64,000 nt of DNA from Prostheceraeus crozeri (Eukaryota > Platyhelminthes > Polycladida > Euryleptidae). The DNA lies in contig CAJQUW010005296.1 of NCBI GenBank assembly GCA_907163375.1, positions 310,001-374,000 of the forward strand, in the 5' to 3' direction. The notes beneath the pieces are model-generated. The model worked only from the letters and a program-made list of their open reading frames with translations, was not told the origin of the DNA and did not search any database. This document shows positions 45,092 through 56,639 of the stretch, piece by piece; position 1 is the first letter of the stretch; every line of letters starts with the position of its first letter. Both the position numbers and the translations under genes were made by a program.

Positions 45092-47145
45092 AAAGGATAT
45101 CTAGATATCTATAATTGTACAGGAGGCAGAATGATGCTTTCTGTGGGAGAGCTTCGAAGGCCTGTTGCAGAGATAGGATAGTCCAAATTCTACTTGCTTA
45201 TGCATGCTAAAGCAAAAAACAGTTTTGGAATTTATCTTGCATTGTCAAAGCAGGGTCAATGTTACTTCATTCATTCCTGATAATGAATAAATGCGGCGTT
45301 TACAGATTGAATAAAATTGAAAAAATGATTAAATTGAATGGCATATCCTATATCTCAGTATACCACGCATCTGGAAAGCGTGTAAAATATAAAGCGCCTC
45401 ATGGAAAGCGTTGCATTGATTATGTTCCTAATACTGTCACAACAACAGAAAATATTCGAATCTGCCAGAAACGTTGGCCGTCCAGGGGAATTTTCATGAC
45501 AAGAAAGGCACGATTTTTAAGGCTAAAAGATCCACCAAGTGTATTCAGATGTAATAAGGCACTAATACATAACGAATCACGTGAAATCCATGAACGAAAA
45601 ATTTTCAATGGAAGTAGCAGTATCCACGGCAGACAAGTTCGATTCTTTCGAAAAGCGCGATGGCATCAAGGGATTGATTCACCGACATGATTAAAGCTAT
45701 CTGCTCTTTTAATTATGAGGTGTTTATCGAATTATTCGACGAATGCATCCAAATGTTTCGGCTGATTAGTGATGATTTCATACTGTTTTCTACAAAAATT
45801 GATAAATTTATGAATTTCAGTGTGAAATCATGCGGAGATCTTGTGAATATTCGTGGTTTTCTCGGATTCCAACAACATCTCTAAAGATGGTCTCACCCCG
45901 AAGCAATTATTGATAACGCAAAAATCATGTCACTTCGTGTAGCGATAAAACTAAGCATGTTATCCTTCAACATAAGAACTTCCAAATTGATCAACTCTAT
46001 TTCCTAATTCACAGTTATCAAATTTGTCGCTCGATAGTAATCGATATTCTTCTACTACGACGATTGCAACTCAGTTATTTCTTGTTATCGTGCAAGGTAT
46101 TCAACATAAAGACAACACCTACATCCTCCGCATCCCGATACTTTGAAAAAAAGTGGCGATCTCTCTGGGTTTGGGTCTACCGATGACGTTCATGAGACGC
46201 TTAACATCTCCTCTGAATTGCATGGTATGTGAAAAGATTGGGTAATCATATTCTACGAGACATGTGTCAAACTTTCATTACATTTGCGTGGAAACGATCT
46301 GATCGGGTTTTCCCATAGAGGTATTCCGAAGACGATCAAGCCTGCCCGGGCAATCCTTGTTCTCACAATAAGTCACTTGATTTGAGAAAAGTCTTCAGCA
46401 GCAAGACTGATGCCTGTTTTTTTACCTTGAAGGCTGAATTCTTACACTCAACTGATAGCTTTGATAAAAGTTATTTCAGAATGTGAGGACGAGCGAAAGC
46501 TTTGAATTTGATTGCCATGCCACAACTCGGAAATGATGAACATTATTATATGAAAATTTTCCTTGTGATCCGAATTAATCTTGGAAAATTAGGCATCCGA
46601 CTGACGTTTGTTTATACCTTCTCTTTCATCCGAAATATCTGATGAAGAACATACGCAACAATAGGATCACCGAATGTCACAAAAATTCACTCTGATATTT
46701 CTTAGAGAGTAAACGCAAAATCGCACGTGCATGGTAGGACATCGTCAATTGCAAGAGGATACAAAACGTGTTGTCAAAATAGCTGTTTTGACTTTTTTGG
46801 CATGCTTTCCATCTAGCATCCAACGAAAAAATGTACCTTAAGTTCCCAACGTATTCACAGAAAAAGTAGCTGCTGCACTTATTTTTTGCGGAATTCACTG
46901 GTCCCATATTTTCGAATGAGGAAAATTTTGAATGAAATATCTCCCGATCTTCACATTCGATTCAATGGCAGTGAAAGAGAGCAGATAATTTCAGAGGTCA
47001 CACAAAAATTCGACAAAACTTGCAAAATATTGAAAATTCATTCAGTGTTGTGATATGCTCCTATCTCTGTAACAGGCCTTCGAAGCTCTCTCACAGAAAC
47101 CGTCATTCTGCCTCCTGTACAATTATAGATATCTAGATCTCCTTG
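45092..47145. mobile_element. DNA transposon with ~80-bp terminal inverted repeats and 7-bp target duplication
   Basis: The left terminus (45092-45175) and right terminus (47062-47145) are inverted copies with about 90% agreement (shared TATCTATAATTGTACAGGAG and GAGCTTCGAAGGCCTGTT). GGTTGGA flanks both sides (45085-45091 and 47146-47152). Long inverted ends with a 7-9 bp duplication point towards Mutator-like or a related group (inference). The interior has one 143-codon frame and otherwise decayed sequence. Confidence 0.75.
45259..45690 (+). CDS. Hypothetical ORF (143 aa) inside the long-TIR element
   Basis: A basic protein (many K/R; segments YKAPHGKRCIDYVPN and RKARFLRLKDPPSVFRCNKA) with no signal peptide, membrane segment or family I recognise. 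It begins 167 bp inside the left terminal repeat. A following frame (45687-45884, 65 codons) overlaps its end by four bases and could be the continuation of a frameshifted gene. No catalytic triad is visible. It may be the decayed transposase of the element or a chance frame. Confidence 0.3.
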   Translation: MLLHSFLIMNKCGVYRLNKIEKMIKLNGISYISVYHASGKRVKYKAPHGKRCIDYVPNTVTTTENIRICQKRWPSRGIFMTRKARFLRLKDPPSVFRCNKALIHNESREIHERKIFNGSSSIHGRQVRFFRKARWHQGIDSPT

Positions 47146-47152
47146 GGTTGGA

Positions 47153-50100
47153 TATCAAAACTAAGATGGCTAACAATCCGACCTCGATGATTGCACTAAT
47201 GCATCTGTCTATGTTCGTCATGAACAAATTATACGGTAGAATTCTGTGATGAATTCGTTAATATGAAAATGATGGGATAGGGCTCCTATATGACACCCGG
47301 ACCGTCAACCAAGCAGCGTTTCCAATTGCCGAGAGGAAAATTTCCGCGCAGGACGCAGATTCACTTCTACGGAGATCTGCTGTTAATAAGAATGCAGACC
47401 TAATTTTGAAAAATGAAAAGATTTCGAGGAATTTTCCACGGATGCTGTTATTTCACAACTGCACGACGCTTCGGCCTTCAATTTATTTATGTACCAAATA
47501 AATGTTAAGCGAAAAGATTGAACATGCAGATAGTTGGTGGGAGTGCATCAATTGCAAGAACCTGCGGTTTAGCATATAAGAGATAAATGAAATTCATGGA
47601 CTTTCGTAAGAAAATCTCACCCTCATGACTCCCTCATCACAAAAAACTTTTTCGATGGTGAGACTTGCGAAATTACCCTTTTATGGCATCATTCCTTATT
47701 GGTTTTCTTAAAACATCGCCAACAAGCAACTGAGTTATTGATCAAAGGAAGCCTCTTTCAAAAGCAAAAAGGATTTAACTCAATGACTCAATGATTTCAT
47801 CAGAATATCAGATGCCTTCAATTCTGCCAAAAATTTGCTTCACCCTCGGTTTCGACTTATGAAGAAAACATGCAAGAATAATTGCTAACGAGGTGCCGTC
47901 TCCATGATTTTGATGTCAATCGGTTCTTTGAAAACAGTGAAATGCTTCCTTCGACGAAGCCAACTGTTTGGAAGAATAGCCGCCCGAAAACAATTGCAAG
48001 CATGCAAGCAAATCAAAGAACTTCTGATTGACGCAGAAAGAAAAATGAATGGACTCAAGAAAAGTGGAATCAGATAGCTTTTACGAGGGTTTTGGTATTT
48101 TGGTAAAAGTACGACCGAATCCTGGAAAAATTCAGAGGCCAGTCAAAAACCAACGAGTCCGAGTTCGAGTTCGCATCCCTGATTTTTATTGATTTTGTTT
48201 TACATCTGCATCCACGAGAGGGACTACGTTCACAGGGGTTCTTGTCATTTATGGTGGGGGGAACAGTCCGCTTTGATGGAGTGCGTCAACTTGTGCGATA
48301 CAACGGAAATGTCGCTTATCGGGAGTTCCAGAGGATGCCCGATGTTGCCATTCCCCGCTTGATGACCAGTCGACATATTTTGCAATACCCCATGCCACAC
48401 ATCTGCTTCGACTTGACATTACATGGACATGAAAGTCAGGCGACAATTAACATACATGTACATGTCAACACAAAATACCTGATCTTGAATTAATAGAGCT
48501 CCTGTGAGATTATTTGAAAAGATATGTGAGACAGTTCACTTCAGCGACCCTTGATGATAACTATTTGGATCTCATGTTATCTCATCTCTATGATATATCA
48601 GGGTCTGGCTTGGATGACACAAACATATCCTTTGATACATAAGTTTGTTATACGATGGTCAAAAAATATTGTGCGCGTAGCTGCAAAAGTGGGCTAAATA
48701 TCTAAGGAACGATTAGATTATGAAGAAGTGGTTGAAAAACAATCCACGTAAAGACACTGTGCTAACAAGGAACTCTGCTATGCTAGTGAAAATGTATGTG
48801 AGAAAATTACAATATGTCATTGAACAAGCATAGTTACCTCAAAAAATGAAATATCATCGACTTTATTAGCTAGAACTGATCTTATCATTCATATCTCATC
48901 ATCTGACCAGCTTTCATCATGTATTCAAATAGTGCTTCCGCGTATGATACTTAAATTGATCAGCAAATCCTGTCTATCCCTTCTTTTGGTGCCCTGCGCA
49001 AAATTATTCGATCAGTGGATTCAAGTGATTCGCTGAAAACTTCTGAATACCTGAAATTGAGGTCAACGCAGTTGAATCAATGTGAACACCATGTTTTACT
49101 CATGATAAATGGGATTTATTTATCCGAACGAATTGAAACAGCGACGGAAAAGTACTTGTTCTTACTTCAGACAATTCAGTTGTAACAACGATGCTTTGTT
49201 TTATGATAAAATCGATATCGGGAGAGTATAAAGACATTGTTGCAATCTACCGTCCAAGCTTTGACATCAAATGAAATTCTGCGATGTTTTAACGATGTTT
49301 CAATCTTATTGGAATTTCCGTGTAGAATGCTTCCATTGCTCAAGTTGTGTAAGTATTCTGTGAAGAAGTGCTATTTGAAAATGAAGAGGTTTCAATTTCC
49401 TTAATCAACTCAACAGAGGTGGCCTCGTCCAACTGACCGCATTTGGAAATAGTTTGGGGTTCATTGTTTCTGCTTACTCCAAGCCATCAAAAATTCAACC
49501 ACTGTAAATAAGCACTTTTTGTCTCTCACTTTGTTTGATGATGAGAGGTTTGGTGGGTTGTTCTACATGAATTTCATATTCGGAAGAGATGCTTGCTCAA
49601 ACAATCATGATGTTGTTGGCTTTTTGTAAAGCGTTTTTTTTCAACTGCATGGCCAAAATTATGGTTGAAGCACTTACTGAAAAAAGGTGTCTTCAAAAAA
49701 TATAATGGCAAACTTCATAAACTCAGAAACAAGTAAAGAGTTCGCTTTTTGCTATAATTGAACAATATGAAGTCAACTTTTCAGAACGAGGAGCGATATC
49801 GTTGTCGAGAGATCGCATTGATCGAATGAAGGTAATTTATTTCTATGCATACAGGTGCATCTGGAATATGTTATTTATCTTAGCGTCCTATTTGTCGGCC
49901 ATACCATGACATGAAGAAGTATATGGCCATGCTTAGAAATGCACAATATTTCTACCCATTGACTAGGAATAGACATAGGATACTTAACATTGCAATAGAA
50001 GACTTGTTGAATTTAAGTTTGTGTCCAGTATTTGTCACATTTTATAAATGAAACAAATAGCGACTTAAAAATGAAAAGAACAGCAGAAATGATAACAAAG

Positions 50101-50680
50101 AAAATAACAGTTTGTAAAAGATACGAAGCAAATAGTAAAATATACAAAGATCGAGGAGTCAATGTCATCGAATATTGTCAGATATCTGACAGAAAACCAA
50201 AATTCCAGTAATATTGATAATTGTGTTAATAATAAATCGCTTACCAATTTGATATTTTTGATTCTGCATTACGTCGATATGATTCAATAGAGCACATTGT
50301 AATGCTCCATGTTTCAAATGGTGGTTCTAAGAACTTGTCAAGAATTTTCAACGTAAAAACAATCAAAATAATACATAGAGAACATTAAATCATGACGTAA
50401 ATATACTTTGCAACATAAAACTTCACGAGCTGCAAAGTGTTGACTGGAAAAACTGTGAAGTTGAACAGGGACTGTAAATTAATGCTCATGCGATCTGAGG
50501 GCTATGGCAATATCAACTTTTCAAAGCATGCATAGAAATAAATTTATATTCATTTATTGACAGCAATTAAATTTGCGAATTTTTTTAAGGCCTACATGTT
50601 TTTGAATGAAAAATGGCCCTCTGTTGTAGTACACATTGGATTTTGTGTACCATCCTCAGGTCATTTGTCTCTCGGACGCC
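47153..50680. other. Unassigned region, possibly ancient coding relics
   Basis: Short frames with plausible codon texture occur, such as 47905-48078 (57 codons; RRSQLFGRIAARKQLQACKQ then IKELLIDAERKMN, likely helical) and 48242-48493, but no family can be named and stops are frequent. Confidence 0.4.
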
Positions 50681-50689
50681 GAATTGCTT

Positions 50690-50900
50690 GTCTATCTTTC
50701 CAATACATTGATTCGCCCCCAACTCGATATGCTATCCAAGTCTGGAGTTAAGACATTCTAGCTATCAAACGTGTACAACGACGATTCACGATGACTGGGC
50801 GTTCCGATAATATAGTGATACTGTGAAACAATTTAAGCGACAGCTTATCATGATTTCCTGTAACTCCTGATGTATTTTCCTTTGCTGCCAGGTCCTCATT
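50690..50900 (+). pseudogene. Non-LTR reverse transcriptase C-terminal scrap
   Basis: The frame RYAIQVWS-stop-DILAIKRVQRRFT matches the segment of LINE polymerases where a Y-A-x-Q-V-W-S motif is followed by ...I-x-x-V-Q-R-R-F-T, then KQFKRQL a little downstream (about 50828-50850). One stop and further decay. Only the extreme C-terminus and 3' region survive. Confidence 0.6.
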
Positions 50901-50990
50901 GCACTTATAGGTGCCAAATATTAATCTAATATATTGATATAGTATCGGATTTTTGTCTCCCCATACTAATAAATAAAGAAAAACTTAACT

Positions 50991-51027
50991 ATTTCTCGAC
51001 TTTTCGGGTCAATACCCTTCTTCAAAG
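50991..51027 (-). other. Hairpin plus GAAAAGTCGAG motif (hammerhead-like core)
   Basis: On the minus strand TTTGAAGAA is followed by a perfect GGGT/ACCC stem with a four-base loop and then CGAAAAGTCGAG. Compared with the hammerhead core (CUGANGA - stem - GAAA), only the first base differs. Flanking A- and T-rich arms (AAATAAAGAAAAA / TTTTTCTTTCTTT) can also pair. No Penelope coding sequence adjoins. Confidence 0.45.
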
Positions 51028-51029
51028 AA

Positions 51030-52582
51030 ACGTCAGAAGGTATTTATTATTTTTCTTTCTTTAATTAATAATTGTGGGCATATACAGAGAGACAAAATCT
51101 GAAGATCAACAATCTTCCATGCAGACTATATTCTTTTAAAAGTTTTATCAGGTAGGCTACGACCTTCTAAATTAACCGTTATTGCTCTATAAGTAATGAC
51201 GTTTCATTGAATGTTGTTGTTGAAAGTTCTAAACTTATCAATTGGATGATAATTTACGAGTAGATACAGCTTATCAAAAAAATTACATACAAGTGAGTAT
51301 GAGATTGAAAATGAATATAAAACTCGTACGTTTCATAAGCAACAAAAAATTTCGTTACAATTTCAACGAAAAGTTATAAAAAAATTAAGGAAAATAAAAT
51401 TTGATTTTTAGACTTTGATAAAGAGTAACAGTGATAACTTTGACATGAATGAAACAGCTGAAATGTTTCAATGGACCGAAGGAATGCCCTTACTAAATTT
51501 AATATCTAACGACGTAATTTTTTTAGAATTGTAATCTGATAAGTCATAGTAAAATGAGTTTGTATCTGAAAAGTAAAAAAATAAAATGATGTACATTAAG
51601 ATAAGATTTTTTCTTCGTCCAACCTTAACTGAATGACAATTATACCGTCTTGTTTTCCAAATTTTTAAGTGTATAAAGTTTCGTAAAGTTTTAAAAATAA
51701 AAAAGTAAAAGTAAAAGAAAAGCAAAAAAAGAAAAAAATAAATTCGAAGAAATCGTCCCATTCACTTCCATTAAATAGCAAGAAAAGGAAAATTTCAATT
51801 TCAACGTGTAAACTTTAATTTATTTACCATTCGTATTATTACAAAATTACCATGTCGATTTAAATTAAAAAATCTCAAATTTTACATATAAATTAGGAAA
51901 ATCCTAAAAATTTGCGCAGGAGTGGGAGCCCTGCTGACAGTCCAGGTGATATATATCTATGGCAGGGATGTCTATGAATAATATGACATGGAACTCGGGA
52001 TACACAGCTACCCAAGTGTGGTGAAATGAATGTGGGTTGAATTTTTCATGACAGTGGAAATTTTTATGTTCGATTTGAAAATATGTGCATCACTGCAATG
52101 CTATTTTACTCTTTTCTCATAAATGCTTGCCAAGTGTTAGGTGTTGTCAAACGTTGAGAAAATACGAATTATCTGTAGAGAAAATTAGAAAATGGTTTGC
52201 ATTGCAGCCAAATTGTGTTCTTCGAAAACATTGTTGCTTAATCTTGGATATTTTGCACCCATTTCAATAACTTGTTGGCGCAAGATTCGCGTCATTTCTT
52301 CTGGAATATGGATTAGAAAGGACTGGCAAGCTTCCAAGTAATAATGCGAATTATTGTCCTGACATTTGTATCATGAACGTGGAGTTTCTAAATCTTTTGA
52401 TAACACGTCGAAAGTTGAATTGACTGAAGTATAAATGAATGCAGATTCACAGTGAGGAACTTGCGGGAACTTGATAACAAGACTGCCAATATTGTTATCA
52501 ATTAACGCAACGCATCTGTCAATAAGCAACAACATTTCATTGATTCTCACAGAATACTGTATTTGAATATTGGTCAGTCATG
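51030..52582. other. Unassigned AT-rich region
   Basis: Very AT-rich between 51400 and 51900, with a 97-codon frame on minus dominated by phenylalanine and leucine that reflects base composition rather than a gene. Confidence 0.55.
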
Positions 52583-52590
52583 TATTACAA

Positions 52591-52749
52591 CAGAGTTGGA
52601 AGTGAATCGTGGGTCATGGGCCAGGTGGGTCGTGGGTCATGATTTTCCGAAAAGTTGGTGGGTCGTGGGTCAGGGTACCCTGTGGGTCATGTTTTCGTGA
52701 AAAGTCGGTGGGTCATGGGTCAAGTTTCGTTGACCCACTTCCAACTCTG
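52591..52749. mobile_element. 159-bp hAT-type MITE with GTGGGTCATGGGTC internal repeats
   Basis: Perfect 14-bp ends CAGAGTTGGAAGTG / CACTTCCAACTCTG, flanked by the perfect 8-bp duplication TATTACAA (52583-52590, 52750-52757). Inside, GTGGGTCRTGGGTCA words are repeated five times in tandem-like fashion. The intact target duplication and ends suggest a recent insertion. Confidence 0.92.
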
Positions 52750-52944
52750 TATTACAATATTCGGAGAATTAGTGAAATAGACAATTTATGCTGAATGCCT
52801 CAAGTGGTTCTGATAGAAAATAATGACAGCAATTTCCATCGAAATTTAAGAACCAAACTGACACAAAGTTGTTGTGGCTTGCTACTGAAATGGTCTTCAA
52901 TATTTTCCTAAAAAGCAGTAGGCATAAAGTAGGAATATTAGGTA

Positions 52945-53690
52945 GAGTGGTAACTCCGCATTTATTAGATCCCCAATGTGCATAGACTTTCGATTTTATT
53001 AAATGAACTCAAGGGAGATACAGGTGGTATTGTCACCAAATGTGAGATATGCAAATTTTTGCAGTTTCGCAGAAATTATAACGGAATTGAGTGATCATGA
53101 TTGTAATGTAGAAGGAATGATGGTATTTCACAGATTCTCATGACAGCCTTGGAGATTTAATGTTTGTTAAATTAGCAATTCGATGGGTTCCTATTACTTT
53201 CATGCTCAACCTCAAGAGTATTTTCTTAAGCGTGATCATGTCACAGGCAACCTGCCACTGTCAGAGCAAAATCACGTAATCAAAGACAATGATTTCAATT
53301 AACTTTGAAAGATGTAAATGGTTCCACATCACTATTCAGATTCCAGAAATGAAGCATGAATTTAGTGATCGAATCTTAAAATCATGCCGGTGAAAATTGA
53401 ATTAAAAACAGTCAAAATTGAAATTTCAGTCAAGAAAGTACGAATAATATCGCGACTTTTTCATGAAGGCTTCCATTATAATACAATTCATGAATATCCC
53501 TTGATAATCAGCTCAATTTCCGCTTTGTTAGGATGCTTATTAGCAAATATTCATTCCTTTTGATATCCAACTTGTTTCATACTACTTATATAGGAGAGTC
53601 ATCTCGGTAGTATTATAAATTGGCAAATTTTGACTTTTTCAAAAGTGCTCAAATCATTTTTTGGTCCACGGGAACGCTATCTCCGCAATA
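52945..53690. repeat. Segmental duplication, copy B (empty-site version)
   Basis: Matches 35925-36184 plus 39071-39560 continuously and so shows the state before insertion of the 2.9-kb Harbinger-like element. No open frame is conserved between the copies, so the block is probably intronic or intergenic. Confidence 0.7.
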
Positions 53691-54077
53691 AATCTGAATC
53701 TAGCTTATCGCATCACTAAGCAGAACACGGACTGGGTTGATGGATTTATGATGTATTATTGTGCGGAATTACCAATGGTACAATGTGAAAAAATGAAGGC
53801 AACAATGTTTCGCGTAATGATGATATCTGCATCGATGCATTTGAGACATTTTTGAAATCTCAGTTGGCGCTTATCTACATGCGTATGCATAGTATTGCTG
53901 CTGCTTTTTCCTACATTGCTGCCTAGTGCATTTCAATTCCGCACAATAGTATCAAAAGATTTTTTCGAGCAAAAATGTAGGACATTTTTAGGCGCTTAAG
54001 CGACCTCAATATTCTACAATTTGTTGACCTCAAAAATCATAGACATCCCTGTTTATGGAGAGTGATCATAGTTCAGA

Positions 54078-56162
54078 CATAGACTTCTAAATTTCTCTGG
54101 ACAGATAGGTGAGCAAAATTTGAAATCATTTTCTACATGTTCAGGCCAACCAACGTTTGTGCTACAAAGATCGAATTTTGTAGCTAATCGAAGTGATCAA
54201 TGACTATTTGAAATGATGAGTCTCCTGTGCGATTCATTTCAATGCACAATACCAAACATACAAATGCATGCCGCTTCTGGTTGTCAACCGAAATCATAAC
54301 AAAGAAATTTGAATTTGGTGTTGCATCGAGTTAAGTAGTAGAAAGCATTGTATCCCAACTAAACATTCCGTCTTGTGTAACTTTCACTTCCATGAATCTG
54401 ACTTCAATACCACCACAAGGGACATAAATCATAATCGCAAACAAAGAGGAAAAATGAAGACGTGTAATCTAAAGGAGTGTCAACAAATTTCCTGTCTAGA
54501 TGCTGCTCCAAACAACTCCAAAGCCGCGATCCGGCAGCTATATTTTCAAGTGCATGCCCTGGCAATGGAAACACATTCGGAAGATTTTATTGGAGGAGAT
54601 CAAATGTCAAATGTCTTCTTACGACAATTTTGTCTAGTACAAAGAAACCATTCTATCTGGGTTTGTGACATTTCAAATTTATCATGGACTAAATGGGGCG
54701 ATCATGAGTTGAAATATTCCTTTCACTATTGTCACATCATTTACTGTCGAAAAATCTGGGAATGTTCGCATCCATCACAGAGAAGAAATCCAGTTCAACA
54801 AGCACATATCATCTATCAAGAGTTTTTCAAAGTTTTCCATCTGATGACATTTGTATAATATCCGATGATTGCAGCCATTATTTTATTCTTGGGGAAAACA
54901 AAGTTGCTGGTGCAGCCGAAGTCAACGGGAAGATTTCCGCTAGATTCACCCAAATCATTGACCATGGTAAGGGACAGTTTAGAGAGGAAAAGAGAAGCCG
55001 CCGATTCCTACACTATGAATGTCTTGAAAGCTAAGGGAACAGAAGCGGAATCAGGACGGACAAGTGAACTGTACGGGGATTCTTCTTTGCATTTACTTTC
55101 ATGAAAACGATGATGATGAACACAAAAAGCATTTCCAACCTGAGTAGCCACTTCTGAGGAGGTCTTAACAGATGTTGAACGATCCGACCTGTGATAGAGA
55201 ATCTTCTGAGGCTAATGACCGATACTCGGAAAAGAACACTCGGATTATTATGAGAAGTGTTTTGGCTGGATGGGTCAAATGAGTGGAGCAAATTATTTTA
55301 CCTCCATGCGTCACCTGCAGAGTGTGACAAGAAAAAAAACTGTTTCTTTATTGAGGTTTTCTGGATATCATGCAGTCAACCACAGATTATCAGAATATTT
55401 GCATGTAAAGACTGATTTCAATATGAATGCTAATAATCGAGATGATGTTATTGGTGACTGTTAACTCTTCACTCTTGAAATGTAAAAATGTGATTTTCGT
55501 CGTGAATGCACTATCACCAATAGCGATCTAGCAATGTTCGACATCAATGATTTCCCTGAAACTGCAAAACCTTTGAATGGAATTAATCATGTGGTCTTCT
55601 CTTCTTCTCTACCAAGGTAATCCCTTTAACTAGACATGTTTTACTGGAGGGTGTTCTATGAGATCAAACTGAATTGTAATAGAAAAGTTTTTGCTTTAAA
55701 AAATGAAAGGGCAGTGCTCAGGATATCGATGAATATTCGATGATTCTTGATGGCTTTTCCAATTACTTCCTCGTAAAATCTCGTTGTGCATACGGACGAT
55801 CAGGCTTCCGAAATTTCAGTGAAATTTTTCAACAACTTTTCAATAAATTTGTTCACAAATCTCAGATGCCTCAGTTCTGAGAAAGTTGTGGGAGGAAATA
55901 ACCCAAAGTAGGCTAAGCAAATAACGCCGAGGTGAAACACATGATTTTAAGGCATAAGCATGTAAGCCTATGCGTCCCAAATCCTAATGCGTTCCCAAAT
56001 CCCATACACGCACATACTGTGCTTGAAATGCATTGTGCAGGCAAAAATTTGATAATACTTAATGTCAGTCTATTTGCAAGGTATTCTAATTTAGGATTTC
56101 TGGCCTGATCATGTAGAAAGCCAATTTCAACATATCTGTCCAAAGAAATTTAGAAGTCTATG
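54078..56162 (+). mobile_element. P-like DNA transposon with THAP-domain remnant
   Basis: Terminal inverted repeats of about 30 bp: CATAGACTTCTAAATTTCTC-TGGACAGATA at the left and its inverse with one change at the right. A direct duplication GTTCAGA immediately flanks both ends (54071-54077, 56163-56169). P elements have ~31-bp ends starting with CA, make ~8-bp duplications and encode a THAP-domain transposase (family knowledge), and a THAP remnant lies just inside the left end. The rest of the coding region is fragmented among frames. Confidence 0.7.
54334..54858 (+). pseudogene. THAP-domain protein fragment (decayed P-like transposase)
   Basis: The frame opens after a stop at 54331 with SSRKHCIPTKHSVLCNFHFH - ESDFNTTTRDINHNRKQRGK. 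L-C-x-x-H-F-x-x-x-D-F is the second half of the THAP zinc finger (C2CH), and CNLKEC follows where the domain normally ends (L-K-x-x-A-x-P). The first half (C-x2-4-C and tryptophan) is not recognisable upstream. Downstream frames (54729-55034: DDICIISDDCSHYFILGENK - VAGAAEVNGK, and 54865-55104) look protein-like and may be the shifted continuation. No intact gene. Confidence 0.5.
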
Positions 56163-56169
56163 GTTCAGA

Positions 56170-56415
56170 GCATGATAAACTGCAAAAGTCGGTAAGACAT
56201 TTTCTTGATGACATCTTGGCAGAAACAGCGTTAGAAGAAGATGAAGATTAGACCATTTACCTGTGTAAATTGCACGTAGCGGTGTTCTGATAACACAATT
56301 GAAAGCAAGGATGCTAATTGAGAACTACTCGGCATCGCAATGGTGACGTCGAGTTTTATCAACAATCACATCTTTGTTTCCTTTTATAATTTATTGGTTT
56401 TGTATAGTTTTTGTA
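56170..56415. other. No gene recognised
   Basis: Short spacer between the P-like element and the tRNA-like sequence. Confidence 0.5.
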
Positions 56416-56417
56416 TG

Positions 56418-56494
56418 GCAGTCGATGCTCAGTTGGTACAGCGACAGTGATAGATAAACTGGGGTTCAAGGTTCGAGACCTACCAGCCGCTCAT
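56418..56494 (+). repeat. tRNA-like head, probably a tRNA-derived SINE
   Basis: An A-box-like TGCTCAGTTGGTACAG and, about 35 bases later, a B-box GGTTCGAGACC are correctly spaced for an RNA polymerase III internal promoter. A complete cloverleaf is not obvious, and the sequence runs on into unrelated non-coding DNA to about 56640, as a SINE would. The strand is set by the box order. Confidence 0.5.
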
Positions 56495-56639
56495 CTTTTG
56501 CATGGTAATTTCATCTATGGTTTATCTCAACGGTGCAGTTAATCTCAATCTCCGTGGTTGACTGCAACCCTTGCGACCATCCAGTGGTTGTCAGCACACA
56601 GGAGCCTTTCGTGGCATCCCGTTCGACAATCAAATAGCT

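Noticed and set aside
48242-48493. 83-residue plus ORF
   Set aside because: No family signature and an overlapping antisense frame of similar length.
45092-50680. Integrated virus or Maverick/Polinton
   Set aside because: No polymerase, integrase, ATPase, protease or capsid motif could be read in any frame; the only well-defined unit is the 2.05-kb transposon.
51468-51761. 97-residue minus ORF rich in F, L and Y
   Set aside because: Composition follows the local A/T runs on the other strand; it looks like a low-complexity artefact, not a membrane protein gene.
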